Shown in pieces: positions 1-10,124 of a stretch of DNA of 64,000 nucleotides. The position numbers and the translations under genes were made by a program. This DNA comes from Micromonospora wenchangensis (lineage in GTDB: Bacteria > Actinomycetota > Actinomycetes > Mycobacteriales > Micromonosporaceae). How positions within the stretch are numbered: position 1 is the stretch's first letter; every line of letters begins with the position of its first letter. The notes beneath the pieces are model-generated. The model was not told where the DNA came from and searched no databases. It saw nothing but the letters and a program-made list of their open reading frames with translations. The DNA is taken from the NCBI RefSeq assembly GCF_002210435.1, contig NZ_MZMV01000016.1:55845-119844 (forward strand), in the 5' to 3' direction.

Positions 1-130
1 TGCGGCCGGCGTGGGCAGGCGGCCGGCCGGCAGGTCGTGGGGGAGTGGTCGGGCCGGTCGTGCGGGTTGCCCTCCCACGGAGAGCGAGTCGGTGAGCGCG
101 GGGTGCGTTCAGGCGCTACCGTCTCGGGCC

Positions 131-814
131 ATGACTGGTGTTGCGCTGGCCGAGGAGTTGTTGCTCCTCGCGTATGACGATGAGACCGGCAAGGCGACCA
201 TGCCCCGGATCAGCCTCGACCTGGGGATGGCGGCTGCCGTCCTGGTCGAGCTGGCCCTTGCCGGCCGGATCGCGTACGTCGATGGGAACCTGGCGGTGAC
301 CGACCCGACGCCGGTCGGCGAACCCATCCTGGACGGAGTGCTGGGCCGGATGGCCGCCGACACCCCACACAGCCCCTCCTCCTGGGTGCAGCGGCTGCGG
401 CACGGCCTGCGTGACCGCATCCTCGGCGACCTCGTCGACCGGGGTGTGGTGCGCGACGTCGAGGAGACCGAGCTGGACTTCATCGTGGTGCACCGCTACC
501 CGACCACCGACCCGTCCGTGGAGCAGGACAGTCGACGGCGGCTGGCCGAGGCGCTGGCCGGCGAGCAGCTTCCCGACGAGCGGACGTCGGCGCTGGCCAC
601 CCTGGTGGCGGTGCTGCGGATGGAACCGGCGCTGGGCCTGACCGGCAGCGCCGCGCAGGACGCCAGGCGTCGGCTGGAGGAGATCGCGGGCGGGGCCGGG
701 TTCTCCGGCACGATCAGCCTGGAGGAGTCGGTGGTCCGCCCGTCGGTCGCCCTGGTGGTCACCGCCCTCGGGCAGGCCGTCGACCAGGCGCTCGGCAAGC
801 GCACCGTGAGCTGA
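131..814 (+). CDS. GPP34 family phosphoprotein
   Basis: A 227-residue soluble protein that I recognise as a bacterial GPP34 (Golgi phosphoprotein 3-like) protein. The N-terminus (LAEELLLLAYDDETGK), the central LVELALAGRI helix and the C-terminal VALVVTALGQAVDQA helix are typical of the family. In eukaryotes GPP34 binds phosphatidylinositol-4-phosphate; actinomycetes carry several paralogues whose role is largely unknown. The ATG at 131 is chosen because the family fold begins directly there, whereas the open frame upstream reads as arginine/glycine-rich noise. It stands alone; the next gene is convergent. Family assignment is firm, function is not. Confidence 0.85.
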   Translation: MTGVALAEELLLLAYDDETGKATMPRISLDLGMAAAVLVELALAGRIAYVDGNLAVTDPTPVGEPILDGVLGRMAADTPHSPSSWVQRLRHGLRDRILGDLVDRGVVRDVEETELDFIVVHRYPTTDPSVEQDSRRRLAEALAGEQLPDERTSALATLVAVLRMEPALGLTGSAAQDARRRLEEIAGGAGFSGTISLEESVVRPSVALVVTALGQAVDQALGKRTVS

Positions 815-865
815 CCGCCACGCGGACGGGTTCCGCAGGCGCACCGTGGGCCGACCGGACCGCCG

Positions 866-1069
866 TCAGGGGGTGAGCCGGTGCGCCTTGACGTCGGTGA
901 CGAAGGCGGACCAGGCGGTGGGTGGGACGGTGAGGGCCGGGCCGGTCGGGTCCTTGCTGTCCCGGATGCCGATGATGCCGGGGAGGTTGTCGGCCACCTC
1001 GACGCACTCGCCGCCGTTGGTGCCGCTGCGGGTGCTGGTGCGCCAGCGGGCGCCGGTCAGGTCACTCAT
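866..1069 (-). CDS. DUF397 domain protein
   Basis: A 67-residue protein with the DUF397 signature: a WRTSTRSG-type N-terminus, then a GGECVEVA segment, a GIRDSKDP segment, and a final W-x-x-F-V helix. DUF397 proteins are small actinobacterial partners encoded beside XRE regulators carrying DUF5753; several such pairs act in development or antibiotic control in Streptomyces. The ATG overlaps the last 8 nt of the upstream regulator gene, which implies translational coupling and a joint function. Partner status is inferred from context. Confidence 0.9.
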   Translation of the reverse strand: MSDLTGARWRTSTRSGTNGGECVEVADNLPGIIGIRDSKDPTGPALTVPPTAWSAFVTDVKAHRLTP

Positions 1070-1946
1070 GGCACTCTCCCCGGATCGCGTCGATCAGCTC
1101 GGTCGATTGTCCCGCGTCGAGGGCGAGGGAATCCAGCCCCTTCCATACCCGCTCGTAGGCGGCGATCTCCGCCGGCTGGTCGAGGTAGAGCGCGCCGGTG
1201 AGCCCTTCGACGTAGACGGTCGGCGGCTCGCTCGGGCTGCCGAGCGCCGAGGGCGGGAAATCGAGCAGCACGAAGGTGCCGGCCTCGGCGGCCAGTGGCG
1301 GCCCGGCGGCCAGCGGCAACACCCGGACCATGATGTTGTGCCGCTCGCCGACGGCCACCAGGTGCCGGAGCTGGTCGGTCATCACCGACCGGCCCGGCAC
1401 CGGGCGGCGCAGCACCGCCTCGCTGAGGATCACCGTCAGCGTGGGGGCCGGGGGGAGTCGCCGGGCCAGCAGCCCCTGCCGCTGGAGGCGGAAGCTCACC
1501 GCTCTCTTCTGCTCCTCCTCGCCCAGTTCGGGTCGGTTGTGCTGGAAGAGCGCGGTGGCGTAGGCGGGGGTCTGCAACAGCCCCGGCACCAGCTCGGCGT
1601 TGTAGTAGCGAATGCTGCTGGCGACGTTCTCCAGGCCGACGTAGAGCGAGAACCAGGCCGGCACGGCACTTCCGTGGGCGTGCCACCAACCCTCGGCCCG
1701 GCTCACCTCGGCCAGCCCCAGCAGCACGCTCGTCTGGTCGGGGGTGGCCTGGTAAAGCTCGCAGAGCACCCGGACGTCAGGCGTCTTGGCCGACGTCAGG
1801 CCCCGCTCGATGCGCCAGAGCTTCTGTCGTGAGCAGTCCAGCTCTCCGGCCGCTGCTTCGATGCTGAGCCGGGCATCCTCCCGCAATTGGGTGAGCAGCC
1901 TGCCGAGCTGCCGTCGTGGCACGGTCGAACTGTTTGTTTCACGCAC
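1062..1946 (-). CDS. XRE-family regulator with DUF5753 domain
   Basis: A 294-residue DNA-binding protein. An N-terminal helix-turn-helix (roughly residues 10-65, including LGRLLTQLREDARLS and CSRQKLWRIERG) is followed by a DUF5753 domain (about 85-280, with the typical YYNAELVPGLLQTPAYA motif). Such regulators pair with DUF397 proteins in actinomycetes. The GTG start at 1946 is chosen because a GGAAAGG ribosome-binding site lies about 9 nt upstream and the domain starts soon after; a longer open frame exists. It forms an operon with the overlapping DUF397 gene. Target genes are unknown. Confidence 0.88.
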   Translation of the reverse strand: MRETNSSTVPRRQLGRLLTQLREDARLSIEAAAGELDCSRQKLWRIERGLTSAKTPDVRVLCELYQATPDQTSVLLGLAEVSRAEGWWHAHGSAVPAWFSLYVGLENVASSIRYYNAELVPGLLQTPAYATALFQHNRPELGEEEQKRAVSFRLQRQGLLARRLPPAPTLTVILSEAVLRRPVPGRSVMTDQLRHLVAVGERHNIMVRVLPLAAGPPLAAEAGTFVLLDFPPSALGSPSEPPTVYVEGLTGALYLDQPAEIAAYERVWKGLDSLALDAGQSTELIDAIRGECHE

Positions 1947-2211
1947 CGTGCAACACCTTTCCGGCTGAAATGAAACAACGGGTCGCCGCCGATGCAACAT
2001 CAGAGAGAACGCATACCGGTGACGTCAGGAAATGGCGAGATCGATGCGCTGATGCTAATCACGCAAGCGGTTGGTGTGCAAGAGGTGACACCCGGTGATG
2101 CCGCTGTTGGTCCCAGGTCGGTGGCCCCGACCGTGCCCTGCCCCGCCACCCTCGGCAGGCTGCCCAACCAGCCCGGGGTGGGCTCGGGGGAATTCGGGGA
2201 AGAGTTGCGCC

Positions 2212-2265
2212 ATGTCACCGATACAGCGGTATCCCCGGGCGCGGATACCGCTATTTAACCCACAT
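2212..2265. repeat. Degenerate palindromic repeat, AGCGGTATCC family
   Basis: Left arm 2212-2234 and right arm 2243-2265 flank an 8-nt loop. The inner part (AGCGGTATCC against GGATACCGCT) pairs perfectly, while the outer right arm has decayed. It is a relative of the perfect copy at 2349-2403 and of the copy at 31545-31594. Confidence 0.75.
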
Positions 2266-2308
2266 CGGGTTGACCGCATGGCCGGGCGCACCGCACCCGA
2301 CAAGACCG

Positions 2309-2341
2309 CCTTATCGCGGTCGGCCGATTCGGTCGATAAGG
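2309..2341. repeat. Inverted repeat between two palindromes
   Basis: An 8-bp perfect inverted repeat, CCTTATCG at 2309-2316 and CGATAAGG at 2334-2341, encloses 17 nt. It lies between the two palindrome copies and may be part of the same mobile or structural unit. Confidence 0.55.
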
Positions 2342-2348
2342 CCGCACG

Positions 2349-2403
2349 ATGTCGCCGATATAGCGGTATCCACCCCGTCCGGATACCGCTATATCGGCGA
2401 CAT
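2349..2403. repeat. Perfect 23-bp palindromic repeat
   Basis: Two perfectly complementary 23-nt arms (2349-2371 and 2381-2403, starting ATGTCGCCGATATAGCGG) surround a 9-nt loop. It lies 49 nt past the stop of the leftward phosphohexomutase gene, so it could also end that transcript. The arm sequence recurs, altered, at 2212 and 31545. Confidence 0.85.
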
Positions 2404-2452
2404 TGAGTTGATCATGCGCTTGCCGCGTGGCGAACGGTGCGGCGGGCGGGGA

Positions 2453-4129
2453 TCAGATGCCGAGGGCGGTGGCGACCTCGGCGCGCAGCGTGGTGAGCGC
2501 CGCCGCCGCCCGGGTCCGGGCCGCCGGCACGTCCCCCTCCGCGACCGGCTCCACCACCTCCAGGTACGCCTTGAGCTTCGGCTCGGTCCCCGAGGGACGG
2601 ATCACCACCCGGGCGGCGGCGGTCCGCAGGATCACCACGTCGGCGTCGGGCAGCAGATCCCGCGCTTCGGTGACCGGCGCACCGAGCAGCGTGGTCGGGG
2701 TGGCCGCCCGGACCCGGGCCATCGCGTCGGCGATGATCCGCAGGTCGTCCACCCGTACCGACAACTGGTCGGTGTGGTGCACGCCGAACTCGGCGGCCAG
2801 CTCGTCCAGCCGGTCGGTCAGCGTGCGCCCCTGCGCCTTCAGCCCGGCGGCCAGTTCGGCGACGGTCAGCGCGGCGGTGATGCCGTCCTTGTCGCGTACG
2901 TGGTCGGGGGCCACGCAGTAGCCGAGCGCCTCCTCGTAGCCGTACGCCAGCGGCGGGGTACCGCCCCCGGCCCGGACGATCCACTTGAACCCGGTCAACG
3001 TCTCGTCGTACGCCCGGCCCCGGGCCGTGCACAGCGCCCGCAGCAGGGACGACGACACGATCGTGGTCGCGTACAGGCCGTCGACGCCACGGCGCATCAG
3101 ATGGTCGGCGAGCAGCACCCCCACCTCGTCCCCGCGCAACATCCGCCACCCCGTCCCGGTGCCCGCCGGCTCGCGGATCACCACCGCGCAGCGGTCGGCG
3201 TCCGGGTCGTTGGCGATCGCCAGGTCGGCGTCGGTGGCGTCGGCGAGGGCCACCAACCGGTCCACCGCGCCGGGCTCCTCCGGGTTGGGGAAACTGACGG
3301 TGGGGAAGGCCGCGTCCGGTTCCGCCTGGTCGGGCACCACCCCCGGGGTCGGGAAACCCGCCCGGGCGAAGGCCGCGGTCAGCACCGCCGCCCCTACCCC
3401 GTGCAGCGGGGTGTACGCCACCCGCAGGTCACGCGGCCCGCCCGGGGCGATCACCGCGACGGCCCGCTCCACGTACGCGGCGACCAGGTCGTCGCCGAGC
3501 ACCTGGCCTGGCGGCCCCAACGGCACCTGCGCCAGCGGGCCGACCGCCCGGATGGCCGCCTCGATGCCGGCGTCGGCCGGCGGCACGATCTGCGCCCCCG
3601 CGCCGAGCGCCCCACCGAGCTGGGCACCCAGGTAGACCTTGTAGCCGTTGTCCTGCGGCGGGTTGTGGCTGGCCGTCACCATCACCCCGGCCACCCCGCC
3701 GAGCCTGCGCACCGCGTAGGCCAGCACGGGGGTGGGCAGCGGCCGGGGCAGCAGCAGCGCCGGCCGGCCCGCGCCGGTGGCGACCCGGGCGGTGCGTTCG
3801 GCGAACTCCCGGGAACCGTGCCGGGCGTCGTACCCGATGACCAGCGGACCCTCGCCGCCCTCGGCGGCGAGCCAGCCGACCAGCCCGGCCGCCGCCCGGG
3901 TGACCACCGCGAGGTTCATGCCGTTCGGCCCGGCGCGCAGCGGGCCGCGCAACCCGGCCGTGCCGAAGGTCAACGGGCCGGCGAACCGGTCGGCCAGCTC
4001 CGGCGCGCTGGCCGGCAGCCGGTCGAGCACGGCCCGCAGCTCGTCCCGGCTGGCCGGGTCGGGGTCGTCGTCGAGCCAGCGTCGAGCCTGGTCGCGCATC
4101 CGGTCGAGGTCAGTGGTTTCCGCCGCCAT
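2453..4129 (-). CDS. Phosphohexomutase (PGM/PMM family)
   Basis: A 558-residue alpha-D-phosphohexomutase that interconverts hexose 6-phosphates and 1-phosphates (glucose or mannose), feeding trehalose, glycogen and cell-wall sugar synthesis in the cytoplasm. Visible motifs are the TFGTAGLRG N-terminus, the phosphoserine loop VTASHNPPQDNGYKVY, the metal loop NDPDADRCAV, the sugar-binding loop GYEEALGYCV and the C-terminal phosphate loop RPSGTEPKLKAY. Length matches the 550-residue phospho-sugar mutase group. The ATG at 4129 is taken as start; an in-frame GTG at 4144 is possible. Mycobacterium tuberculosis has a homologue (pmmB) in the same broader neighbourhood. Glucose versus mannose preference cannot be read from the sequence. 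Confidence 0.9.
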   Translation of the reverse strand: MAAETTDLDRMRDQARRWLDDDPDPASRDELRAVLDRLPASAPELADRFAGPLTFGTAGLRGPLRAGPNGMNLAVVTRAAAGLVGWLAAEGGEGPLVIGYDARHGSREFAERTARVATGAGRPALLLPRPLPTPVLAYAVRRLGGVAGVMVTASHNPPQDNGYKVYLGAQLGGALGAGAQIVPPADAGIEAAIRAVGPLAQVPLGPPGQVLGDDLVAAYVERAVAVIAPGGPRDLRVAYTPLHGVGAAVLTAAFARAGFPTPGVVPDQAEPDAAFPTVSFPNPEEPGAVDRLVALADATDADLAIANDPDADRCAVVIREPAGTGTGWRMLRGDEVGVLLADHLMRRGVDGLYATTIVSSSLLRALCTARGRAYDETLTGFKWIVRAGGGTPPLAYGYEEALGYCVAPDHVRDKDGITAALTVAELAAGLKAQGRTLTDRLDELAAEFGVHHTDQLSVRVDDLRIIADAMARVRAATPTTLLGAPVTEARDLLPDADVVILRTAAARVVIRPSGTEPKLKAYLEVVEPVAEGDVPAARTRAAAALTTLRAEVATALGI

Positions 4130-4215
4130 GCCCCTTGATAGCACGGCGGCGGATCACCGGGTCCGGTCGACCCGGATCACCCCGTCCGGCGGACCGGCCC
4201 GCCCCGCGAGCCTGC

Positions 4216-6342
4216 TCAGCTCGACCCGGTGAGCTGGAACGACTTGACCATCTCGTCGAAGATCGGCTTGCTCTCGGCGAACCTGGCGTCGCTCGCGGTG
4301 AGGTAGAACGAGTAGACCTTCCCGTCGTGCACCACCCCGCGCCAGACCCCGTGCCGCTTGTCGTCGCCCTCGCCGCAGGTGTACTCGAACTCGGCGGCCG
4401 ACTTGCCGGCCAGCTCCTTCTCACCCATCGCCAACTGCTCGTAGGGCTTGGCGCAGGAACTCTTCGGTTTGCGGAGGTTGTCCGCCGCCACCTCGGCCCA
4501 GCGGGTCGAGGAACTGCCGAACCTCTCGGTGAGGATGCGCACCTTGCGGCCCTTGTCCTGCGGGTCGACGTAGTCGATGTAGACCCCGCCGGTCGCCCGC
4601 TGCCAGTCCTTCGGCACGTTCACCCGGATGCCCCGGGCGCTGTGCTCCTGCATCGGCGGCAGCGCACCGCCCCCGGCGGTGGGTGCGCTCGGGCCCGCCT
4701 GCGGGGGTGGGGTCGACTCCGGGTCGCCGCCGCTGAACAGCGCCACCGCGCCGATCAGCAGCACCACGACCAGGCCGCCGGCCGCCGCGAGCTGGAGCTT
4801 GCGCGGCCAGCCCTTCACCGTGCCGACGAGTCGACCGCCGACGCCCTTCGCCCGCCCGAGCGCGCCACCGTCGGCCCCGCCCGGCGGCGGGGGCGGCGAC
4901 GTCCACGACTGGCCGGTGCCGGGGATGGACCACTGCCCGCCGTACACCGCCTGGGTCGGCTCGGCGTTCCCGCCGTAGATGGCCTGGGTCGGCTCCGCCG
5001 CCCCGTAGGCGGGGCGGCCGCCCGGGGTGCCCGTGCCGATCCGCTGGGTGGCGTCGGCGGTGCCGCCACCGATGCGCTGGGTGGCCTCCGGGGTGCCGGG
5101 GGCGATCCGCTGGGTGGCGTCCGGGGTGATCCGCTGGGTGGCCTCGGTCCTGCCGTACGTCCCGGCGGTCGGGCCGGTCGGCAACGCGCCGGCGGCAGGC
5201 CCGGTCGGCGGCGGCATCGCGCCGGTCGGGGTGTGCAGCGGGCCGGCGAGCGCGTCGGCGCTGGTGTCGTCGAGGGCGGCGGCGGAGGAGGTCGCCACCG
5301 GCTCGGGGCGTTCACCCCGGCGCAGCTTCGCCAGCCGGTCGGTCAGCGACTCGCCGGCGGCCAGCATCGCCCGGCCGCCGATCTGCCCGCTCGGCTTCGA
5401 CTCGGCCGGCGGCGCGGCGATGGCCGGCGGCCCCGACGGCCGCTGCACCGGCACCACCGAGTACGGGTCGGTGATCGAGTTGACCGCCGTCGCCGTGCTG
5501 GTCAGCGGGCCGGCGAGGAGTTCGCGCAGCATCGCCCGCGCGGTGTGCACGTCGAGCCGGCGGGCCGGGTCCTTCTCCAGCAGTCCCATCAGCACCCGGG
5601 TCAGCGGGCCGCTGCGCTGCGGGGTGGCCGGCGGGTCCTCGACCACCGCGTGCATGGTCTCGATCGGGTCGCCCTTGTCGAACGGGGGACGCCCCTCGAC
5701 GGCCGTGTAGAGGGTCACGCCGAGCGAGAACAGGTCGCTGGGCGGGCCGAAATCCTGCCCCATGGCGCGCTCGGGGGAGATGAAGTGCGGCGAGCCGAGC
5801 ACCATCCCGGGGGTGGTGAGCTGGACGTCGGTGGGCATCCGGGCCACCCCGAAGTCGGTCAGCACGCAGCGGCCGTCGGTGCAGATCAGCACGTTCGCCG
5901 GCTTGACGTCGCGGTGCAGCACCCCGTTGGCGTGCGCCACCTCCAGCGCACCGAGCAGCGCGATGCCGATCTTGGCGACCGCGCGCCCGGCCACCGGGCC
6001 GTCCTCGATCACCATGTCGGCGAGGCTGCGGGCGTCCAGCAGCTCCATCACGATCCACGGCCGGCCACCCTCGGTGACCACGTCGTACACCTGGACCACG
6101 GCCGGGTGCTGGATCGCGGCGGCGGCGCGCGCCTCGCGCAGGGTGCGTTCGTACATCGCGTCCCGGTCGCTGGGGGCCAGCCCCGGCGGCAGGACGACCT
6201 CCTTGACCGCCACGTCACGTCGCAGCAGGGTGTCTGTCGCGCGCCAGACCGTGCCCATGCCGCCGTTGCCCACCGAGGAGCGCAACTCGTACCGGCCGCC
6301 GATGGTGGTGCCGGGTGCTGCGCGTCCGTTGGGAGGACTCAC
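4216..6342 (-). CDS. Membrane Ser/Thr protein kinase with TQRI-repeat linker
   Basis: A receptor-type Hanks kinase of about 708 residues. The kinase domain (about 15-280) has the glycine loop VGNGGMGTV, lysine 47 in AVKEV, the HRDVKPAN catalytic loop (D145) and DFG at 163-165. A Pro/Thr-rich linker follows and contains six near-copies of (E/D)(A/P)TQ(R/A)(I/V) at about residues 400-466. One transmembrane helix (about 516-536) leads to a C-terminal extracytoplasmic domain of some 170 residues without PASTA repeats. The GTG at 6342 has GGAG 10 nt upstream; a GTG at 6387 would add 15 residues. It is transcribed towards the phosphohexomutase gene, 86 nt away. Confidence 0.9.
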   Translation of the reverse strand: MSPPNGRAAPGTTIGGRYELRSSVGNGGMGTVWRATDTLLRRDVAVKEVVLPPGLAPSDRDAMYERTLREARAAAAIQHPAVVQVYDVVTEGGRPWIVMELLDARSLADMVIEDGPVAGRAVAKIGIALLGALEVAHANGVLHRDVKPANVLICTDGRCVLTDFGVARMPTDVQLTTPGMVLGSPHFISPERAMGQDFGPPSDLFSLGVTLYTAVEGRPPFDKGDPIETMHAVVEDPPATPQRSGPLTRVLMGLLEKDPARRLDVHTARAMLRELLAGPLTSTATAVNSITDPYSVVPVQRPSGPPAIAAPPAESKPSGQIGGRAMLAAGESLTDRLAKLRRGERPEPVATSSAAALDDTSADALAGPLHTPTGAMPPPTGPAAGALPTGPTAGTYGRTEATQRITPDATQRIAPGTPEATQRIGGGTADATQRIGTGTPGGRPAYGAAEPTQAIYGGNAEPTQAVYGGQWSIPGTGQSWTSPPPPPGGADGGALGRAKGVGGRLVGTVKGWPRKLQLAAAGGLVVVLLIGAVALFSGGDPESTPPPQAGPSAPTAGGGALPPMQEHSARGIRVNVPKDWQRATGGVYIDYVDPQDKGRKVRILTERFGSSSTRWAEVAADNLRKPKSSCAKPYEQLAMGEKELAGKSAAEFEYTCGEGDDKRHGVWRGVVHDGKVYSFYLTASDARFAESKPIFDEMVKSFQLTGSS

Positions 6343-6593
6343 TGGTCCGCCGCTCCACGTCGGGATCTGAGTCACAGGAAAAGCCACCGGGAAAGTCGAG
6401 GGGGCTGGGACACAACCTCTCTATCTTGCTGGTTCCGACGCCCGATGCGAAACCCGACGCGGCGGACCTTTGTGCTATCCGACCGTACCCAGCGCCGGGT
6501 CGAACGGTGTGTACCTGGCCGTTCACCTCCCGTCGACCGATGCCGAACCGAGATGTGCGCCATCCCTCACCCCACCGACGGCCCCACGCGTCC

Positions 6594-6599
6594 TACCAT
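6594..6599 (+). promoter_or_regulatory. -10 box for the mutase gene, leaderless type
   Basis: TACCAT ends 6 nt before the ATG at 6606, which places the predicted transcription start on the start codon. No convincing -35 box is visible. Confidence 0.5.
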
Positions 6600-6605
6600 C
6601 CGTGG

Positions 6606-8189
<1,584 letters not shown>

Positions 8190-8213
8190 TCTTCGGGCCG
8201 ACCGCCGCGGTGC

Positions 8214-8254
8214 CGGTCGGTGCGCCGCCCGCGACCCGGCGGGCGCGCCGACCG
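8214..8254 (+). terminator. GC-rich hairpin after the mutase gene
   Basis: CGGTCGGTGCGC pairs with a downstream GCGCGCCGACCG segment about 25 nt after the mutase stop codon. There is no U-tract, as is usual for actinobacterial terminators. Confidence 0.5.
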
Positions 8255-8275
8255 CGACGTTGACCCACACGGCGG

Positions 8276-8306
8276 CCCCCGCCGGCAGTCCGCTGCCGGC
8301 AGGGGT
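8276..8306 (+). terminator. Second hairpin after the mutase gene
   Basis: GCCGGCAG and CTGCCGGC pair around a TCCG loop, extended by CCCC/GGGG after a one-base bulge. It probably backs up the first hairpin. Confidence 0.5.
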
Positions 8307-8861
8307 CGCCGTCGTCGTCCGGTCGGGGCCGCTAGGGGTCGCCGGGCAGGGTGGGCGGGGCTACCGTCGGTGACAACCTGGCGATGGTGTGCCGGTCGGG
8401 CCGCCCGGATGGTGGGCGGTCCGCGTGGCCGGGGCGTGCCGGGCGGGGTTCGTGGGTAAACCCGAGCGGGTGAACGGGACGGACAGCATGTCCGGGCGCG
8501 CCCGGAGCCGCCGTGTCACCGTCGGGAACCGGTTGATCACCCGGCGGCGTCGGCTAATTGTCGGACCGGCGGCCAACCGGGGCGACCAATGCGACAATTC
8601 GGATACGACGGCCCCGGATCGACGCCGATTTCGCGACCGCCCAATCGGTTACGCGTTGTAGGAGGTGGGGGGCAGATGACGGCGTCCGACCGCGATCTAC
8701 CTGCTGTCCCGCAGATATTCGAGCCCTCCCACCAGGGCTTACGTGACGCTGTGCGCTCTGATCGCTACCGTAACGAGGTTGCGCAGCGTCACCATCGGAG
8801 GTCTAGGCTGTCTGCTGTCCTCCCCGAAGATCCATCCATTTCTAGTGATCGAGAATTCGAC

Positions 8862-10124
8862 GTGACGAGTGCGTTGACGCTGCCGAACGGCAGCCAGCTG
8901 GCGTCGTCCTGGCCGGAGGCGCCGTCCGGGTCCCAGCCCCTGCCCCACGATCTGGATCACCTGCTCGCGCTGCGGGTACCCGGTCTGATCGCCACCCGCC
9001 GCCACCTCCACTCCCACCCGGAACTGTCCGGGGAGGAGTTCGAGACGGCGGCGCTGATCGCCCGGGAACTCACCCTCGCCGGGTTGCATCCCCGACTGCT
9101 GCCCAAGGGCAACGGGGTGATCTGCGACATCGACGGGCGGCCGGACGGCCCGGTCGTCGCGCTCCGCGCCGACATCGACGCGTTGCCGCTGACCGACCCC
9201 AAGGAGGTCCCCTACCGGTCCACCGTGGAGGGGGTCTGCCACGCCTGCGGTCACGACGTGCACACCGCGGTGCTGCTCGGCGTCGGCATGATGCTGGCCC
9301 AGCTCGCCGACGCCGGCCAGCTCGACGGCCGGGTCCGGCTGATCTTCCAGCCGGCCGAGGAGATCCTGCCCTGCGGCTCGCTGGAGGTCATCGAGGCCGG
9401 TGGGCTGGAGGACGTCGTCCAGATCTTCGCCCTGCACTGCGACCCCAACCAGCCGGTGGGGAAGGTGGGCCTGCGGGTCGGCCCGATCACCGCGGCGGCC
9501 GACAACGTCACCGTGAAACTCAGCGGGCCCGGCGGGCACACCGCCCGCCCGCACCTGACCGTCGACCTGGTCGACGCGCTCGGCCGCCTGGTCACCCAGG
9601 TTCCGGCCCTGGTCAACCGCCGGGTGCCGGCCAACAGCGGGCTGCTGCTGGTGTTCGGCCACGCCTCGGCCGGCACCCGGTACAACGTCATCCCGTCCGA
9701 GGCGTGCGCGGCCGGCACCCTGCGGGTGATGGACCGCGACACCTGGGAGCGGGCCCCCCAGATCGTCGCTCAGGTCGTCCGGGACGTCATCGCGCCCACC
9801 GGCGCCACCGTCGACCTGGAGTACCTGCGGGGCCGGCCACCGGTCAGCAACGACGCCCGCGCCATCGGCATCCTCACCGCCGCCACCGCCGCCGCGCTCG
9901 GCCCGGAGGGGATCGCGGAGACCCCGCAGAGCATGGGCGGCGAGGACTTCTCCTGGTACCTGGAACACGTCCCCGGCGCGCTGGCCCGGCTCGGCGTCGG
10001 CCGGGTCGGCGGCCCCACCGTCGACCTGCACCGCGCGTCGTTCGACGTCGACGAGCGGGCGATCCCGGTCGGGGTACGGCTCATGGTGCAGACCGCGTTG
10101 CGGGCACTGGCGGCGGTCCGCTAG
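8862..10124 (+). CDS. M20-family amidohydrolase
   Basis: A 420-residue zinc-dependent amidohydrolase or aminoacylase of the M20D group. Metal-binding and catalytic motifs are visible: the TRRHLHSHPELSG N-terminus, ALRADIDALPL, CHACGHDVHTAVLLG, the catalytic glutamates of QPAEE, the dimerisation-domain motif GPGGHTARPH and the late MGGEDFSWY. Mycobacterial homologues are AmiA1/AmiB1, annotated as amide hydrolases; the substrate here is unknown. The GTG at 8862 is preferred because codon use becomes normal there; an ATG at 8676 with a better ribosome-binding site is the alternative. Its last 44 nt overlap the end of the convergent DUF4349 gene. Confidence 0.85.
   Translation: MTSALTLPNGSQLASSWPEAPSGSQPLPHDLDHLLALRVPGLIATRRHLHSHPELSGEEFETAALIARELTLAGLHPRLLPKGNGVICDIDGRPDGPVVALRADIDALPLTDPKEVPYRSTVEGVCHACGHDVHTAVLLGVGMMLAQLADAGQLDGRVRLIFQPAEEILPCGSLEVIEAGGLEDVVQIFALHCDPNQPVGKVGLRVGPITAAADNVTVKLSGPGGHTARPHLTVDLVDALGRLVTQVPALVNRRVPANSGLLLVFGHASAGTRYNVIPSEACAAGTLRVMDRDTWERAPQIVAQVVRDVIAPTGATVDLEYLRGRPPVSNDARAIGILTAATAAALGPEGIAETPQSMGGEDFSWYLEHVPGALARLGVGRVGGPTVDLHRASFDVDERAIPVGVRLMVQTALRALAAVR

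Larger units (their letters stand above)
1947..2452. other. Intergenic region with palindromic repeats
   Basis: About 500 bases without a convincing gene, with clearly lower GC than the flanks. It separates the XRE/DUF397 pair from the end of the phosphohexomutase gene. It contains two members of a dispersed palindrome family (2212-2265 and 2349-2403) and another inverted repeat between them (2309-2341). Open frames across it are short and lack a ribosome-binding site and codon bias. Confidence 0.7.
8190..8861. other. Intergenic region with hairpins and unresolved upstream ORF
   Basis: About 670 bases between the mutase and the amidohydrolase. The first 120 bases carry two strong hairpins (8214-8254, 8276-8306). 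A good AGGAGG sequence at 8661 precedes an ATG at 8676 that is in frame with the amidohydrolase, but the 62 codons up to 8862 use A or T in the third position 26 times and include TTA and ATA, unlike any neighbour, so I treat them as probably non-coding. Confidence 0.5.

Noticed and set aside
2270..4138. Long plus-strand open frame of over 600 codons opposite the phosphohexomutase
   Set aside because: It is the arginine/glycine/histidine-rich shadow of a well-supported gene; many such frames in the window arise from high GC.
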